From NCBI GenBank assembly GCA_918797485.1, contig CAKKNE010000006.1:1116001-1180000 (forward strand): a stretch of DNA of 64,000 nucleotides, given 5' to 3'. This DNA is from Pelagomonas calceolata. Taxonomy: Eukaryota > Sar > Pelagophyceae > Pelagomonadales > Pelagomonadaceae. The notes below the pieces were generated by a model. That model saw only the letters and a list, made by a program, of their open reading frames with translations, did not search any database and was not told where the DNA came from. The stretch's first letter is position 1; the number at the start of each line of letters is the position of its first letter. Of the stretch, positions 27,847 to 37,115 are shown piece after piece. The translations under genes were made by a program, and so were the position numbers.

Positions 27847-28501
27847 AAGGCACAGCTCGTGAGAGGCCGGGAGCTCCGTGGCCCGTCGCCGCGCCCGGCA
27901 CGCCTCGAGGGCCCGCCGGTAGCACTCCCCGTCGCGACGGGTCCCGGTAGTGCCCGCGAGCCCTCTCGGCCGGGCGCTCCGGACGCGCGGCGATTTTTTT
28001 CGACGTCAGGGTCGACGGCGTGCCTGCCCTATCCGTCCCTCGTCGGGGCAGCCGTCGCAGCTGGGAGGGGCCGCAACATTTTTTTTAGGTAAACCGTAAA
28101 ACCCGAATGTGTAACTAGGGTACGATCAGTAGGACGAAATTCAGCGGCTCTCGAGCAGCCTTTGACCTCGTTTTTGACCAGGTTCCGCCCCGCGTAACTG
28201 CACGAAAAACACCCAACACACGTAAAAAGACCACAGCTCCCCCGCTACCCCGCTTTCACGAGAAACAAGCGCGGCAGCGACGCAAACAAAGCCGGGGGGC
28301 AGCTTCTCCGCTTGCCGGCCCTGCGCCAGGCGCGGCCGCGGGCCCCGCCTACAGGCAGCCCCCGCGTTCCCGGTCACCTTACGCGCCCGCGCCAAGAGCG
28401 TCCCCGCCCTCCCGCGCGCCGGGGCCGGCGCGCGCGAAGGCTCTCCCGACGCTTCGAATCCCGAACACTCACCCGCCGCCCGCCGCAGGCCAACGACGAC
28501 C
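27847..28501. other. Intergenic, no gene supported
   Basis: The 655-bp divergent gap between the unknown gene and the mastigoneme-like gene is GC-rich. There are overlapping open frames in several phases but none with protein-like composition; no palindromic motif. Confidence 0.4.
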
Positions 28502-30046
28502 ATGAAGCTCGCCCTCCTCGCCCTCGCGGCCACGACGGCGCACGCCGCCTGCCCGAACTCCTGCTCCGGCCACGGCACGTGCGGCGCCGACGACACGTGC
28601 ACGTGCTACCAGGACTGGGTCATGGGCGACCAGGACGGCGGCGACTGCTCGGACCGCCGCTGCCCCTACCAGGTCGCCTGGTCGGCCGGCCCCGACAAGA
28701 CGGGCAACATCCACACGTACGCCGAGTGCGCCGGCGTCGGCATCTGCGACCGCGGCTCGGGCGACTGCGAGTGCTTCGAGGGCTACACGGGCCGCGGCTG
28801 CGGCCTCCAGACCTGCCAGAACGACTGCTCGGGCCACGGCGAGTGCGTCTACGCCGAGGACGTGACCTTCGGCACCGTCTACGGCGACTACGCCGGCGTC
28901 CCCGATGCCAACGGCGACATAGTTGCCAGCGGCGTCGGCGTCGGCGCCTCCAAGGTCCCCCAGAAGCCCAACTGGGACTCGGGCAAGGTGCGCATGTGCG
29001 TCTGCGAGCCGGGCTACACGGACATCGACTGCTCGCGCCGCATGTGCCCCAAGGGCAACGACGTCATGGACGAGCGTTTGGACCTGACCACGTCGCTCAA
29101 GTACCAGACGCAGACCGTGACGCTCATCGGCGCCGGCGCCCTCGGCGACGGCAAGGTGTCCGTGTCCGGCTGCGGCGACACCACAGACGCCGCCGCCACC
29201 GACGCGTGCTTCGGCGACCTCGTCGGCAAGTCGTTCGCCCTCACCTTCACGTCGAAGCTCAACCAGTCCTACACGACGAAGCCCATCATCGTCGCGGGTA
29301 TCACGGCCAACACGGACGTGGCCGGCGCCCAGGTTGCGACGCAAGATGCCGTGCAGGCTGCTCTGCACGAGCTCCCCAACTACGTCGTCGACGGCTGCAC
29401 CGTGACCTGCACGTACGCGTACAAAATTGGCGTCAGCGCGCTCTACCCGTCCGTGTCGTGCGACATCGGGTTCAACGGCGGGTCCGTCGCGGGCCCCCAG
29501 TACCTCCTGGAGGTCGAGGCCGACAAGTGCGACTCCGGCTGCACGCCCCAGCTGTCGAGCCCGGTCCAGCTCAAGTCCGCCTTGGTGGCCTCGACGGCTC
29601 CGGGTTTCGTCAAAGCCTCGGTCGCGACGACGATTTCTCACGCCACGCCTGGCAGCACGTATGCTGATACTATCGTGAGTATTGATGTGGCTGATGGTAC
29701 TGGTATTGCTGATGACGATCACATCCTGATCGGCAGCGAGATTTTGAAAGTGACTGACGCCTCCGGTGCCCCCACTCTGGCAGTTGATCGCGCCCAACAA
29801 AGCACGACCGCCCCAGCAACAATGGCCGATGGATCGGAGGTATTCCTCCTGGCCACCGACTCGGCCGGCGCCCTTGTACCAGACGCGTCCTCGGACATCC
29901 TCTCGAGCGTCTCGGAGTCGACCAAGGCCGACTACAACTCGTTCGAGTGCGGCCGCCGCGGCAAGTGCGACTACTCGTCCGGCGAGTGCGAGTGCTTCGA
30001 GGGCTACATGGGCGACCGCTGCCAGACGCAGACGGCGCTCATCTGA
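28502..30046 (+). CDS. Secreted EGF-repeat protein, mastigoneme-like (Sig1/Ocm type)
   Basis: The 514-residue protein has a clear signal peptide ([15 protein letters not shown]). EGF-like or tenascin-like repeats follow: [48 protein letters not shown] and [19 protein letters not shown] beta-rich middle of about 280 residues with paired Cys comes next, then a terminal EGF unit [19 protein letters not shown], ending QTQTALI. This arrangement, with a final EGF unit close to the C-terminus, is typical of tubular flagellar-hair proteins of ochrophytes and of diatom Sig1. There is no membrane anchor. Function as a hair subunit is inferred from family and from nearby flagellar genes. Confidence 0.7.
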   Translation: MKLALLALAATTAHAACPNSCSGHGTCGADDTCTCYQDWVMGDQDGGDCSDRRCPYQVAWSAGPDKTGNIHTYAECAGVGICDRGSGDCECFEGYTGRGCGLQTCQNDCSGHGECVYAEDVTFGTVYGDYAGVPDANGDIVASGVGVGASKVPQKPNWDSGKVRMCVCEPGYTDIDCSRRMCPKGNDVMDERLDLTTSLKYQTQTVTLIGAGALGDGKVSVSGCGDTTDAAATDACFGDLVGKSFALTFTSKLNQSYTTKPIIVAGITANTDVAGAQVATQDAVQAALHELPNYVVDGCTVTCTYAYKIGVSALYPSVSCDIGFNGGSVAGPQYLLEVEADKCDSGCTPQLSSPVQLKSALVASTAPGFVKASVATTISHATPGSTYADTIVSIDVADGTGIADDDHILIGSEILKVTDASGAPTLAVDRAQQSTTAPATMADGSEVFLLATDSAGALVPDASSDILSSVSESTKADYNSFECGRRGKCDYSSGECECFEGYMGDRCQTQTALI

Positions 30047-30303
30047 GCCGCCCCCGCCCCCCCCCCCGGCCGGTCGTAACGTGTTCCGGTCAAAAACTAG
30101 TCTCGGGCCGTCGGTCGAGGGACGCACCCCCTACTCCCGCACGTATGCATCCGCGCGCCGTGTAAAACCCGAACCCGATCAGCGCTCGAGCTTCAGCGCT
30201 GTCCAGCCCCAAACCGGGCCAGCTCCTCGCCCGTCGGGCCGCGCGGCGCTCCTTCGGGCCGCGCGACATCCCGGCGGGGCTGCCCCCCCCCCCCATCGTC
30301 GCC

Positions 30304-31812
30304 ATGGTAGGGCAGGCCTCGTCCGCGACGGCCGCGACGCACCGCTGGGACAGCCGCGCCTCCGTCAAGGGCCAGGCCTCCGTCGCGCGCTCCGCCAAGC
30401 AGACCAAGAGCCCCGCCTGGCGCGGCGCGGCCACCGGCCGCGACCCGAACGCAGTGAACGGTCCGCCGCACGCCGTCGCCCGCGCGACGCACCGCTTCCT
30501 CGACGTCTACGACACGTGTCTGCGGGACGTCGACGAGTGCCTCGGCGTGCCCCGCGACGAGTGGGCGCCGCCCTTGGGCTACGACGTCGGCGAGACGACG
30601 TTTCGGGGGGCGCCGCGGCTCTGGCCCTCGGAGGCCAACCACCCGGCCGGGTACGCGAAGGGCGCCGACGCGCCCTCGGCCCTCACGGGCGCATCATTTA
30701 GACGCGAGACGACCGTCTCCTCATTAATGAGCGTGACGACGCTGCGCGGGTCGCGGCGGGCCGAGGCGCGGGCCTCGAAGCGCGGCGCGCGCATGGCGAC
30801 GGTCGCCGGCGAAATAAGAAGAGTGCAGGCGGCGCGGCACGTCGACTGGGTCAAGGGCGAACCACCAAAGCCGCGCGGCCTCGCGCGGGCGACGTACGAC
30901 CGGGGCCGGCTCCTCGGCGTCGCGGCGGCGCCGCACAGCACGTACCGCCGCGTCATGCGCGCGACGGGGTCCGGCGCGCCCTCCAAAACGTCGCGCCCGA
31001 AGCGCTGCGGCTCCTACACCGTGCTCACGAACCCTGACGCGAAACGGCCGCCGGAGGACGCCGTCGCCGACGCCGTCGTGACGCACGTCGCGCGGGACCG
31101 GCGCCGCTACGCGCTGCGGCTGAGCGGCGCGGCGGCCTGCTCGCAGCAACTCCGGTCGTCTCGGTCGCCCGGCGCCTCGGCGATTTTTGATCTTCATACT
31201 TTGTGGAGGGCCTCCGCCTCTGAAAATCCCGACCCGTCCGTCATCGCGAGGACGCAGTTCGTGACCGCTTTTAGGGCACGGCTGTCCGGCGGCCCGCGCC
31301 GCGCGGCCGACGCCCTCTACTCGTCGCTCGACCCGCGCCTCGCCGACCGCTGCCGCGTCGGCGCCGCGACGGCTGCCCTCCTCTTTGCACACCCAGTCTG
31401 GCCCGTCGACGGCCGCGACGCCGACTACTCGCAGGAGGAACGCGACGTCCTGAGCGCGGTGCGGGCCGCGGCCGAGTGCTACGACTATGATGGAAGAGGC
31501 CTCTCGTCGGACGAGATCTCGGAGTTATTAGATACGCCCTGCGTGGACCGCGAGGCGTCGGACCGCCTCGCGGCGCTCGTCGGGTCTCACGAGCCGGGCC
31601 ACCCGCGGCACTGGCTGGACAAGCCGTCCAAGGTGCACCCAATACCCGACGTCTGGGGCCTCGACGGCCGCGTGGCGCCGGACGTCTTTGTGGACGGGCT
31701 CAAGGAGCGGCCCGAGTTGCTGGCGGAGCTCGTGGCGTGCAGTGCGCAGTACAAGGCCGCGGTCAACGCGCTCGCCGTCATGCCGCGGGCGAAGCTCGAG
31801 AAGTACCTCTGA
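30304..31812 (+). CDS. Unknown protein with degenerate EF-hand-like C-terminus
   Basis: This is a 502-residue single-exon protein. The N-terminal 250 residues are Arg/Ala/Ser-rich and basic. The C-terminal part contains CYDYDGRGLSSDEISELL and later DVWGLDGRVAPDVFVDGLKE, each like a shortened EF-hand loop missing one or more ligands. That gives a weak resemblance to calcineurin-B-type proteins. No leader, membrane span or catalytic motif. A poly-C run of 13 lies just upstream, at about 30283-30295. Confidence 0.55.
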   Translation: MVGQASSATAATHRWDSRASVKGQASVARSAKQTKSPAWRGAATGRDPNAVNGPPHAVARATHRFLDVYDTCLRDVDECLGVPRDEWAPPLGYDVGETTFRGAPRLWPSEANHPAGYAKGADAPSALTGASFRRETTVSSLMSVTTLRGSRRAEARASKRGARMATVAGEIRRVQAARHVDWVKGEPPKPRGLARATYDRGRLLGVAAAPHSTYRRVMRATGSGAPSKTSRPKRCGSYTVLTNPDAKRPPEDAVADAVVTHVARDRRRYALRLSGAAACSQQLRSSRSPGASAIFDLHTLWRASASENPDPSVIARTQFVTAFRARLSGGPRRAADALYSSLDPRLADRCRVGAATAALLFAHPVWPVDGRDADYSQEERDVLSAVRAAAECYDYDGRGLSSDEISELLDTPCVDREASDRLAALVGSHEPGHPRHWLDKPSKVHPIPDVWGLDGRVAPDVFVDGLKERPELLAELVACSAQYKAAVNALAVMPRAKLEKYL

Positions 31813-31851
31813 GTAACACACAATGTCTTGTCTTAACACACGCACACAGTC

Positions 31852-32687
31852 TCAGCGCGGGTCGAGCACCGTCACCCAGCCGCGCGCGATGTCGTATTTT
31901 AAATCAGCCCGCGTCCCGCCCAATTCAAGAAACTCGGCCGCCGTCGTCGCGGCCATGTATTTGTCGAAGCGCTCGCCGGAGGCGCCCTGCGCGGACGCGA
32001 CCGGTTCGTTTCGACATACGCCACCGAGCAGACACCCGGGACGCCGCGGCGAAGGCGTGAATTTCGACGCCGTCTCGGCGCCCGCTTCGGGTTCTTCTGG
32101 ACGACCGCGATGGGCGCCGCGCGATCCACCAGACTTTTCGCGTCCTCCCCCGTCGCGGACGCCTTCTTCTTCGCCGTCGGTTTCGCCGCGGCGGGCGCCG
32201 TCGCCGGCCGCGCCTTCTTCCGCGGCTGGCACACGAGCTCGGCCTCCTCGTCCTCGTCGGCCGGGGCCGGCGGCGCCGCGCGGTAGGTCTTGCCGCCGTC
32301 CGTCATCGCCGAGAAGCGCTGCGTCGGCGCGCGCTTGCGGGCGCCCGGCTTCTTTTTAGGGCTCGGCGCCAAGCTCGCCGGCGGCGGCGGCGCGAGCTTG
32401 ACGGCCGCCGCGGCCACGCGCCGCAGCTCGAAGGTCCCCGCCGTCGCGTCGAAGATGAGCGCCGCGTCGAGGGGCGTCGTCTTCGCGGAGCGGCCGCGGA
32501 ACTCGCGCTCCGCGCCGCTTGCGGCGCGCTTGACGACGACGGCGCCGCCCGCTTCCTGGACGACCGCGGTCGTGTCACTGGACGGCGCCGGCGGCAGGAC
32601 GTCGTAGGTCAACGAGCGCAGGGGTTTCGCGGTCACGCGCACTTCGTAAGGCGTATTTTGTTGCCAGGGCGGCGCGGCTTCGGCCAT
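31852..32687 (-). CDS. EAF: EAF-family (ELL-associated factor) transcription-elongation protein
   Basis: Exons 32687-32043 and 31986-31852 give 259 residues. Residues 11-100 match the EAF N-terminal domain: YEVRVTAKPLRSLTYDVLPP.S, a V.VK strand pair, FRG, LDAALIFD..AGTFELRRV. EAF proteins bind ELL and stimulate RNA polymerase II elongation in the super/little elongation complex. The rest is Lys/Ala-rich and nuclear-like (KKKPGARKR, PRKKARP), and a short second exon ends FLELGGTRADLKYDIARGW. The intron (donor GTCCCG, acceptor GCGCAG) is the best phase-0 choice but other donors exist. Start M37 of the open frame is chosen because the domain begins there. Confidence 0.7.
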
Positions 32688-33017
32688 CCGCGGAGGCGTG
32701 CAGGCTGGGGGCGTGTGCAGCGTCTCTGAGGCGATTTGAGGGCTAGGTTTGGATGGAGCGCAGAGGTGGCAGTGCGTACAATATCTGACGCACACACGCT
32801 GAAATTTGGGAGCTGTGAGCTGAAAATATGGGTCTTTTTGTCCAGTTTGTGGCTTGCTAGTGTGTTACAGGGCGCTAGGTCGAGCTGCTCAGGCTTTTAC
32901 TACGAGCTGCTCAGGCTTTTACTTAAGTCAAGTATTTTTACGCGCTGCTGGCAGCGCCAAGTTGCCACACACTCGTCAGGACACTCCTTGGACGCCACCC
33001 TCAAGCCGTTCGCAGCC
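32688..33017. other. Divergent promoter region, EAF / RFT1
   Basis: The 330 bp contain the palindromic motif and a direct repeat of about 21 bp (GAGCTGCTCAGGCTTTTACT) at about 32882-32922. No gene. Confidence 0.55.
32856..32878 (+). promoter_or_regulatory. Palindromic promoter-associated motif, copy 5
   Basis: GCTAGTGTGTTAC AGGG CGCTAG, 169 bp upstream of EAF and 140 bp upstream of RFT1, about midway in a bidirectional promoter. Confidence 0.6.
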
Positions 33018-34526
33018 ATGCGTACGCGCAGCGGCCGGCAGGCCAGCAATGACGCCGTGGCGCGCGCCCTCGGCGGCGCGCGCTGGGTGGCCCTGGGCGC
33101 GCTATTATCCAAAATCGCGTCCGTGGCCTGCACGCAAATAGTACTAAGATTGGCGCCCGTCGAGGTCCTCGGCGTCGCGGCGGCGCGGCTCGAGCTCGTC
33201 ATGAACGGGCTCCTCTGCGTCACGCGCGACGGCGCGCGCCTCGCGCTGACGCGGTGCACGACGTGCGCCGAAAAGACCGCGCGGACCCTCGCCTGGGCCT
33301 CTGCATTAATGGGCTGCGCCGTCGCGCTCGCGTGTGCGGCCGTCGCCCACTTTGGTGTGGATGCCACGGCCCCCTACCGCGCGCGCGACGCCCTGACCCT
33401 CTACTGCCTCGCGGCGGCGGTCGACGCGGGCTCGGAGCCGCTCGAAGCGTTGGCGCGGCACCACGTCCTCACCGCGCCAAGAGCTGTGGCGGAGCCCGCG
33501 GCGGCGCTGGCGCGGGGCGCCGTCGCCGCGTTGCTCCTCTGGGCCCGGCCGGACCTCGAGGCGGCAGCTTTAGGCTGGGCCCAGGTCGCCGCGGCCGCCG
33601 CCGCCGGCCTCGCGCGCGTCGTCAGCTGGCCCCGCGACCTGCCGGCGCGGCCGGCCCTGCACTTGTATGATCTCGACGCGGCGCTGGTCAAGGATACATG
33701 GCGCTTCGCGGGCCAGGCGGCCGTCAAGCACGTCGCGACGGAGGCGGACCGATTGGCCATCGCGCTCCTCGCGACGCCCTACGAGGCCGGCTTGTACGCC
33801 TTCGCGACGCACTACGGGTCCATCATCGCGCGCCTCGTGCTGGCGCCCGGCGAGGACGCGTGTCGCTTGGCGCTGGCCAAGTGCGCGTCGCACGACCGCG
33901 CGGCACGGATCGGCGGCCTCTTCGCGAAGGGGTCGCTCTACGTCGGCCTCGTCTGCGCCGCGGTCGGCGCGCCCTTCGGCGCCGCGGCCGCCCGGATCCT
34001 CAAAGGGAACGCACCGGACGCCGACGTCGCGGCGTGCGGCGCGGCCCTCGCCTACTTCTGCCTCCAGGTGCCCTTCCTCAGCCTCAATGGCGTCTGCGAG
34101 GCCTGCGCCCACGCGCGCGCCGACGCCCGGGCGCTCTCGTTGTTGTCCGGAGTTCACGTTGGCTGCGCTTTATTGTTCGCGTTGTGCGCCAGGCCGGCTT
34201 TGGCGACGACGGGCCCGCCGGGCCTCGTCGCGGCGGGCGGCGCGGTCATGGCGCTCCGAGCGCTCGTCGCATTGTATTTGGCGCGGGCGCGCGCGTTTCC
34301 CAAGCACGGCGGCGCGTTCGTGAAGGCGGCCGCGCCCGACGCCGTGGCTGTATTCGTCTTCTTGGGTGCGGGCGCCGCCGCGCGGCGGTCGGCGTCAGTC
34401 GCGTCCCTGGCGACGCACGTCGCGGCGACGGCTGTGCTCGGGGTGCTGTGCCTCGCGGCGATTTTTGTTCGGGACCGCGCGTTCGTGACTTCGCTGCTGG
34501 GGTCGCGTCGCGCGAAGGAGGAGTGA
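33018..34526 (+). CDS. RFT1: RFT1-like ER membrane protein of N-glycan lipid assembly
   Basis: From MRTRSGRQ the protein has 502 residues with about 12-13 hydrophobic spans. Family-like segments are the first span (WVALGALLSKIASVACTQIVLRL..V.VLGVAAARLEL), an R-D-G-ARLALTR loop, and QAAVKHVATEADRLAIALL in the middle, which corresponds to the conserved Q..VKH..TEGDR of RFT1. RFT1 belongs to the MOP flippase superfamily and is required for use of Man5GlcNAc2-PP-dolichol in the ER. The frame is open to 32736, but the upstream part spans the promoter motif, so the internal Met is chosen. Length agrees with the family (about 540). Confidence 0.8.
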   Translation: MRTRSGRQASNDAVARALGGARWVALGALLSKIASVACTQIVLRLAPVEVLGVAAARLELVMNGLLCVTRDGARLALTRCTTCAEKTARTLAWASALMGCAVALACAAVAHFGVDATAPYRARDALTLYCLAAAVDAGSEPLEALARHHVLTAPRAVAEPAAALARGAVAALLLWARPDLEAAALGWAQVAAAAAAGLARVVSWPRDLPARPALHLYDLDAALVKDTWRFAGQAAVKHVATEADRLAIALLATPYEAGLYAFATHYGSIIARLVLAPGEDACRLALAKCASHDRAARIGGLFAKGSLYVGLVCAAVGAPFGAAAARILKGNAPDADVAACGAALAYFCLQVPFLSLNGVCEACAHARADARALSLLSGVHVGCALLFALCARPALATTGPPGLVAAGGAVMALRALVALYLARARAFPKHGGAFVKAAAPDAVAVFVFLGAGAAARRSASVASLATHVAATAVLGVLCLAAIFVRDRAFVTSLLGSRRAKEE

Positions 34527-34618
34527 GGTCGTCCTTATTTTGTCGTAATGTCGTGTTCTGTGTTTTATTGGTGTTGTTACGGTGCTAGGACTGGGGGCGT
34601 ATATCTGTTCCTTGTTTT

Positions 34619-34638
34619 CTAGTGTCTTACACCGCTAG
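34619..34638 (+). promoter_or_regulatory. Palindromic promoter-associated motif, copy 6
   Basis: CTAGTGTCTTAC AC CGCTAG, 167 bp upstream of the methyltransferase gene and 92 bp after the RFT1 stop. Here it serves a single downstream gene. Confidence 0.6.
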
Positions 34639-34805
34639 GTAGCTGGCCAAAGCCAAAGCAGGGTTTCAAAAGAGGCTTTTCACCGCTCCTGTGCAAGAGA
34701 AAAGCTCTGCTGCAGCGCTACTGGACGCGTTCCTTCCTCGCGAGCACCGCTGCGCAAAAGCACGCACAAATAAGGCAGCGTCTAAACCAGTCAAAGCAGT
34801 CAAAG

Positions 34806-36386
34806 ATGCTGGCGCCGCGCAAGACCCTCTGGTCGACGCCCGGCGTCGGCGTCGAAGCGGCCTGTCAGCTCTTGCGCCTGGGCGCCCAGGACAAAGTCAT
34901 TGACGTCGGCTGCGGCGACGGCCGCTTCCTCCTCGAGGCGGCCAAGCGCGGCGCGAGCGCAGTTGGATTAGAAATAGACGCCGAACGCGCAGAAGCGGCG
35001 AGGGCGAATGGGTGTGTTGATGTACGCACGTGCAACGCGCTGGACGAGGCGGAGTGGAGCAAAGCCTTCGACGACGGCGTGACGTGCGCGTTTTTGTACC
35101 TCGTGCCGCGCGGGCTGCGCCTCGTGGCACCTAGATTGATCGAACGATCAAAAACAAAACCGATCCGCGTCGTCACGTACATGGCGCCACTGCCCGGCGC
35201 GAAATATGTCGAGAAGACGACGGTGACGCCGGCGCACCAGCCGTCGGCGGCGTGGCCCTTATATGCGTATGATCTCGGCGTGGCAACGGTGAAGGTGTGT
35301 GTCGTCGGACGGGACGCTTCGTTAGTGGTGGGGGCCATCGCGCGATACCATCTCTTACAAGAGGACGACAAAGCGCCTCAACCTGTAGACGAGGCCGTGG
35401 TGCGCTTCCCGCGCACGCGTTATGGTGTTATGAACGTTTCGTTGCATACGAGTGGAGAGGGGCCCTTCGCCGGCTATATTGTCCTGGCGTCGGAGCGGTG
35501 GAAGGACTACGTGACGGCCGCGCATACAAGTGATGCGCCTTTGCGCTTGCTGGCCGACGCCGGCGCCTTCAACGCGGACCACGCGCGCTGCGCCGTCCAA
35601 GTCGATTTTGAATACGTCCACGGCGTCGACGTGTCGCGGCCGAAAAAAGGCTGCGACGAGCGGGACAAGGACGGCCTCCCGCGCATCGTCGAGGCGCTGC
35701 GCGAGGCGGACTGGGCGTCGACGACGCCGGTTGAAGCAGAAGAGCCGGCGGGGCCGCACGTGGCCGTCCTGGGCCCGGACGCGCTGCCGCTCTACCGGGC
35801 GCTGTGCCTGAAGTTAAGTGCGGCGCCCGTCGACGACGTACACACCTGCACGCTCTCTACGAAATACTACGAGACGCCGCTGACGCTCTCCCTTGCCTCA
35901 ACTCCTGAGACCGAAGCTTTGGTCTACTGCGGCCCGCCTTCCTCCGAGGCCGCGGCGCTCTTCGCCAACAACTTAAAAACGCGGCTCCTCGTCGTCCAGG
36001 GCTACGACACGGCCGCGCGCGAGTGGTGCGCGGCGCGCGGCGTCGAACTGGTTTCCGAGGCGCCGGCGGCCGCGGCCGCGCGCTGCCGCGGCGCCCTCGA
36101 GGCGACGCTCTGGTCGACGGTGGCGCCGCCAGAGCCGGCGGCGGCGCGGGTGTCCCGCGAGTTATCCGACCACCTGGTGAACGCCAGTGACTCGCCGCCG
36201 CCGCCGCCGCCGCCGCCCGGGGGCTCCGGCGTCGACGCCTTCGAGGCGGCCGTCGACGCCGCGCGCGCGACTTGCGCCGAGAGCCTGTCCGACGAGGCGC
36301 GCCGGGAGCGGGCCGCGGACGTCGCGACGAAGCTGCTCGGCGCGTTGGGGGTTGGGGACGAGTCCGACAGTGATAGCGTAACGTGA
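34806..36386 (+). CDS. SAM methyltransferase fused to an AAGAB/p34-like domain
   Basis: The 526-residue single exon begins with a class I methyltransferase: KVIDVGCGDGRFLLEAAKRGASAVGLEID (motif I and acidic strand-2 end) and CAFLYLVPRGLRLVAP. This is the pattern of small lysine/protein methyltransferases. From about residue 315 a second region appears: VAVLGPDALPLYRALCLKL, KYYETPLTLSL, then VEAL-like helices and a C-terminal helix FEAAVDAARATCAESL then DEARRERAADVATKLLGALG before an acidic tail. This resembles alpha/gamma-adaptin-binding protein p34, a clathrin-adaptor chaperone. A poly-Pro run (residues 460-467) separates the parts. The methyltransferase call is good, the second domain tentative. 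Confidence 0.65.
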   Translation: MLAPRKTLWSTPGVGVEAACQLLRLGAQDKVIDVGCGDGRFLLEAAKRGASAVGLEIDAERAEAARANGCVDVRTCNALDEAEWSKAFDDGVTCAFLYLVPRGLRLVAPRLIERSKTKPIRVVTYMAPLPGAKYVEKTTVTPAHQPSAAWPLYAYDLGVATVKVCVVGRDASLVVGAIARYHLLQEDDKAPQPVDEAVVRFPRTRYGVMNVSLHTSGEGPFAGYIVLASERWKDYVTAAHTSDAPLRLLADAGAFNADHARCAVQVDFEYVHGVDVSRPKKGCDERDKDGLPRIVEALREADWASTTPVEAEEPAGPHVAVLGPDALPLYRALCLKLSAAPVDDVHTCTLSTKYYETPLTLSLASTPETEALVYCGPPSSEAAALFANNLKTRLLVVQGYDTAAREWCAARGVELVSEAPAAAAARCRGALEATLWSTVAPPEPAAARVSRELSDHLVNASDSPPPPPPPPGGSGVDAFEAAVDAARATCAESLSDEARRERAADVATKLLGALGVGDESDSDSVT

Positions 36387-36494
36387 AAGAGCTGTACATC
36401 GGAGGGGCGCGCGGGCGGGAAGAGGGGTCGGGAAAGGGAAGAGCTTCGTGGAACCCGCTCTCTTGGGCGAGCGGGGCCGGTGGAGATCGCGCAA

Positions 36495-37115
36495 TCAGAG
36501 CTTCTGGATCTTCCACTTCTGCTGACGGGACTTGATGCACTTCTGCCCCGTGATCGACGATTCTTTGCGGAGGGCCGTGGCGTCGACGCACAGGTCGCCC
36601 TTCAGCGACGCCATCTTGAGGTTCGAGTCCATGCCCTTATACCACATGATGTCCTGTTCGGGGTCGTTCCAGTCACACGTCTTGAGCACGACGCGCTTGT
36701 TGGCCGAATCGGGATAGGCACCCCAGTTCGAGGCGCAGAGGTTCTTGTACATGATGCGCGCTTTATCGTTCTTGACCTCGTACGTGAATTCCTGGCCCTG
36801 GGTGTTGCCCTCGCCCATGCACGTGTATAGGACGAGAGGGGACCCCGCGGCGTACTTCTTGTGGTTGTGGACGCCCAGGCACCACTGCGGACTATAGGCG
36901 AGCTTGAACTGAACTTTTTCGGGGCTGACCGTCGCGAGGTTGTAGGCCTTGGAGGCGACGGACGGCGCGGCGCTGCCGACGACCGCGGAGAGGAGGCAGA
37001 TGGCGGCGACGGACGCGACCAGCTTGCCCTGCGGCTTGGGCTTGTCGTTGAGCGGCGACTCGACGGCGGCGGGGATCGTGGAGTAAGAGTTAGACATGCT
37101 TTTTGCCTGTGTCAT
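36495..37115 (-). CDS. Membrane-anchored ricin-B-type lectin
   Basis: This is a 206-residue protein. Residues 30-50 form a signal anchor (KLVASVAAICLLSAVVGSAAP) after a short basic cytosolic tail, a type II topology. Residues 78-206 have the beta-trefoil pattern of ricin B lectins: QWCLGV..KKYAAGSPLVLYTC, LCASNW..NKRVVLKTCDWND..QDIMW, LCVDATALRKESSITGQKC..QKWKI. The three repeats each pair Cys residues and end with a QxW-like motif (QEFTY, QDIMW, QKWKI). The ligand is probably galactose-type sugar, unproven. An alternative start is M7 (37097). Confidence 0.7.
   Translation of the reverse strand: MTQAKSMSNSYSTIPAAVESPLNDKPKPQGKLVASVAAICLLSAVVGSAAPSVASKAYNLATVSPEKVQFKLAYSPQWCLGVHNHKKYAAGSPLVLYTCMGEGNTQGQEFTYEVKNDKARIMYKNLCASNWGAYPDSANKRVVLKTCDWNDPEQDIMWYKGMDSNLKMASLKGDLCVDATALRKESSITGQKCIKSRQQKWKIQKL

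Noticed and set aside
28469-30127. 552-residue open frame antisense to the EGF protein
   Set aside because: It is Val/Ala/Arg-rich with no domain, and arises from strong GC3 bias of the real gene on the plus strand.
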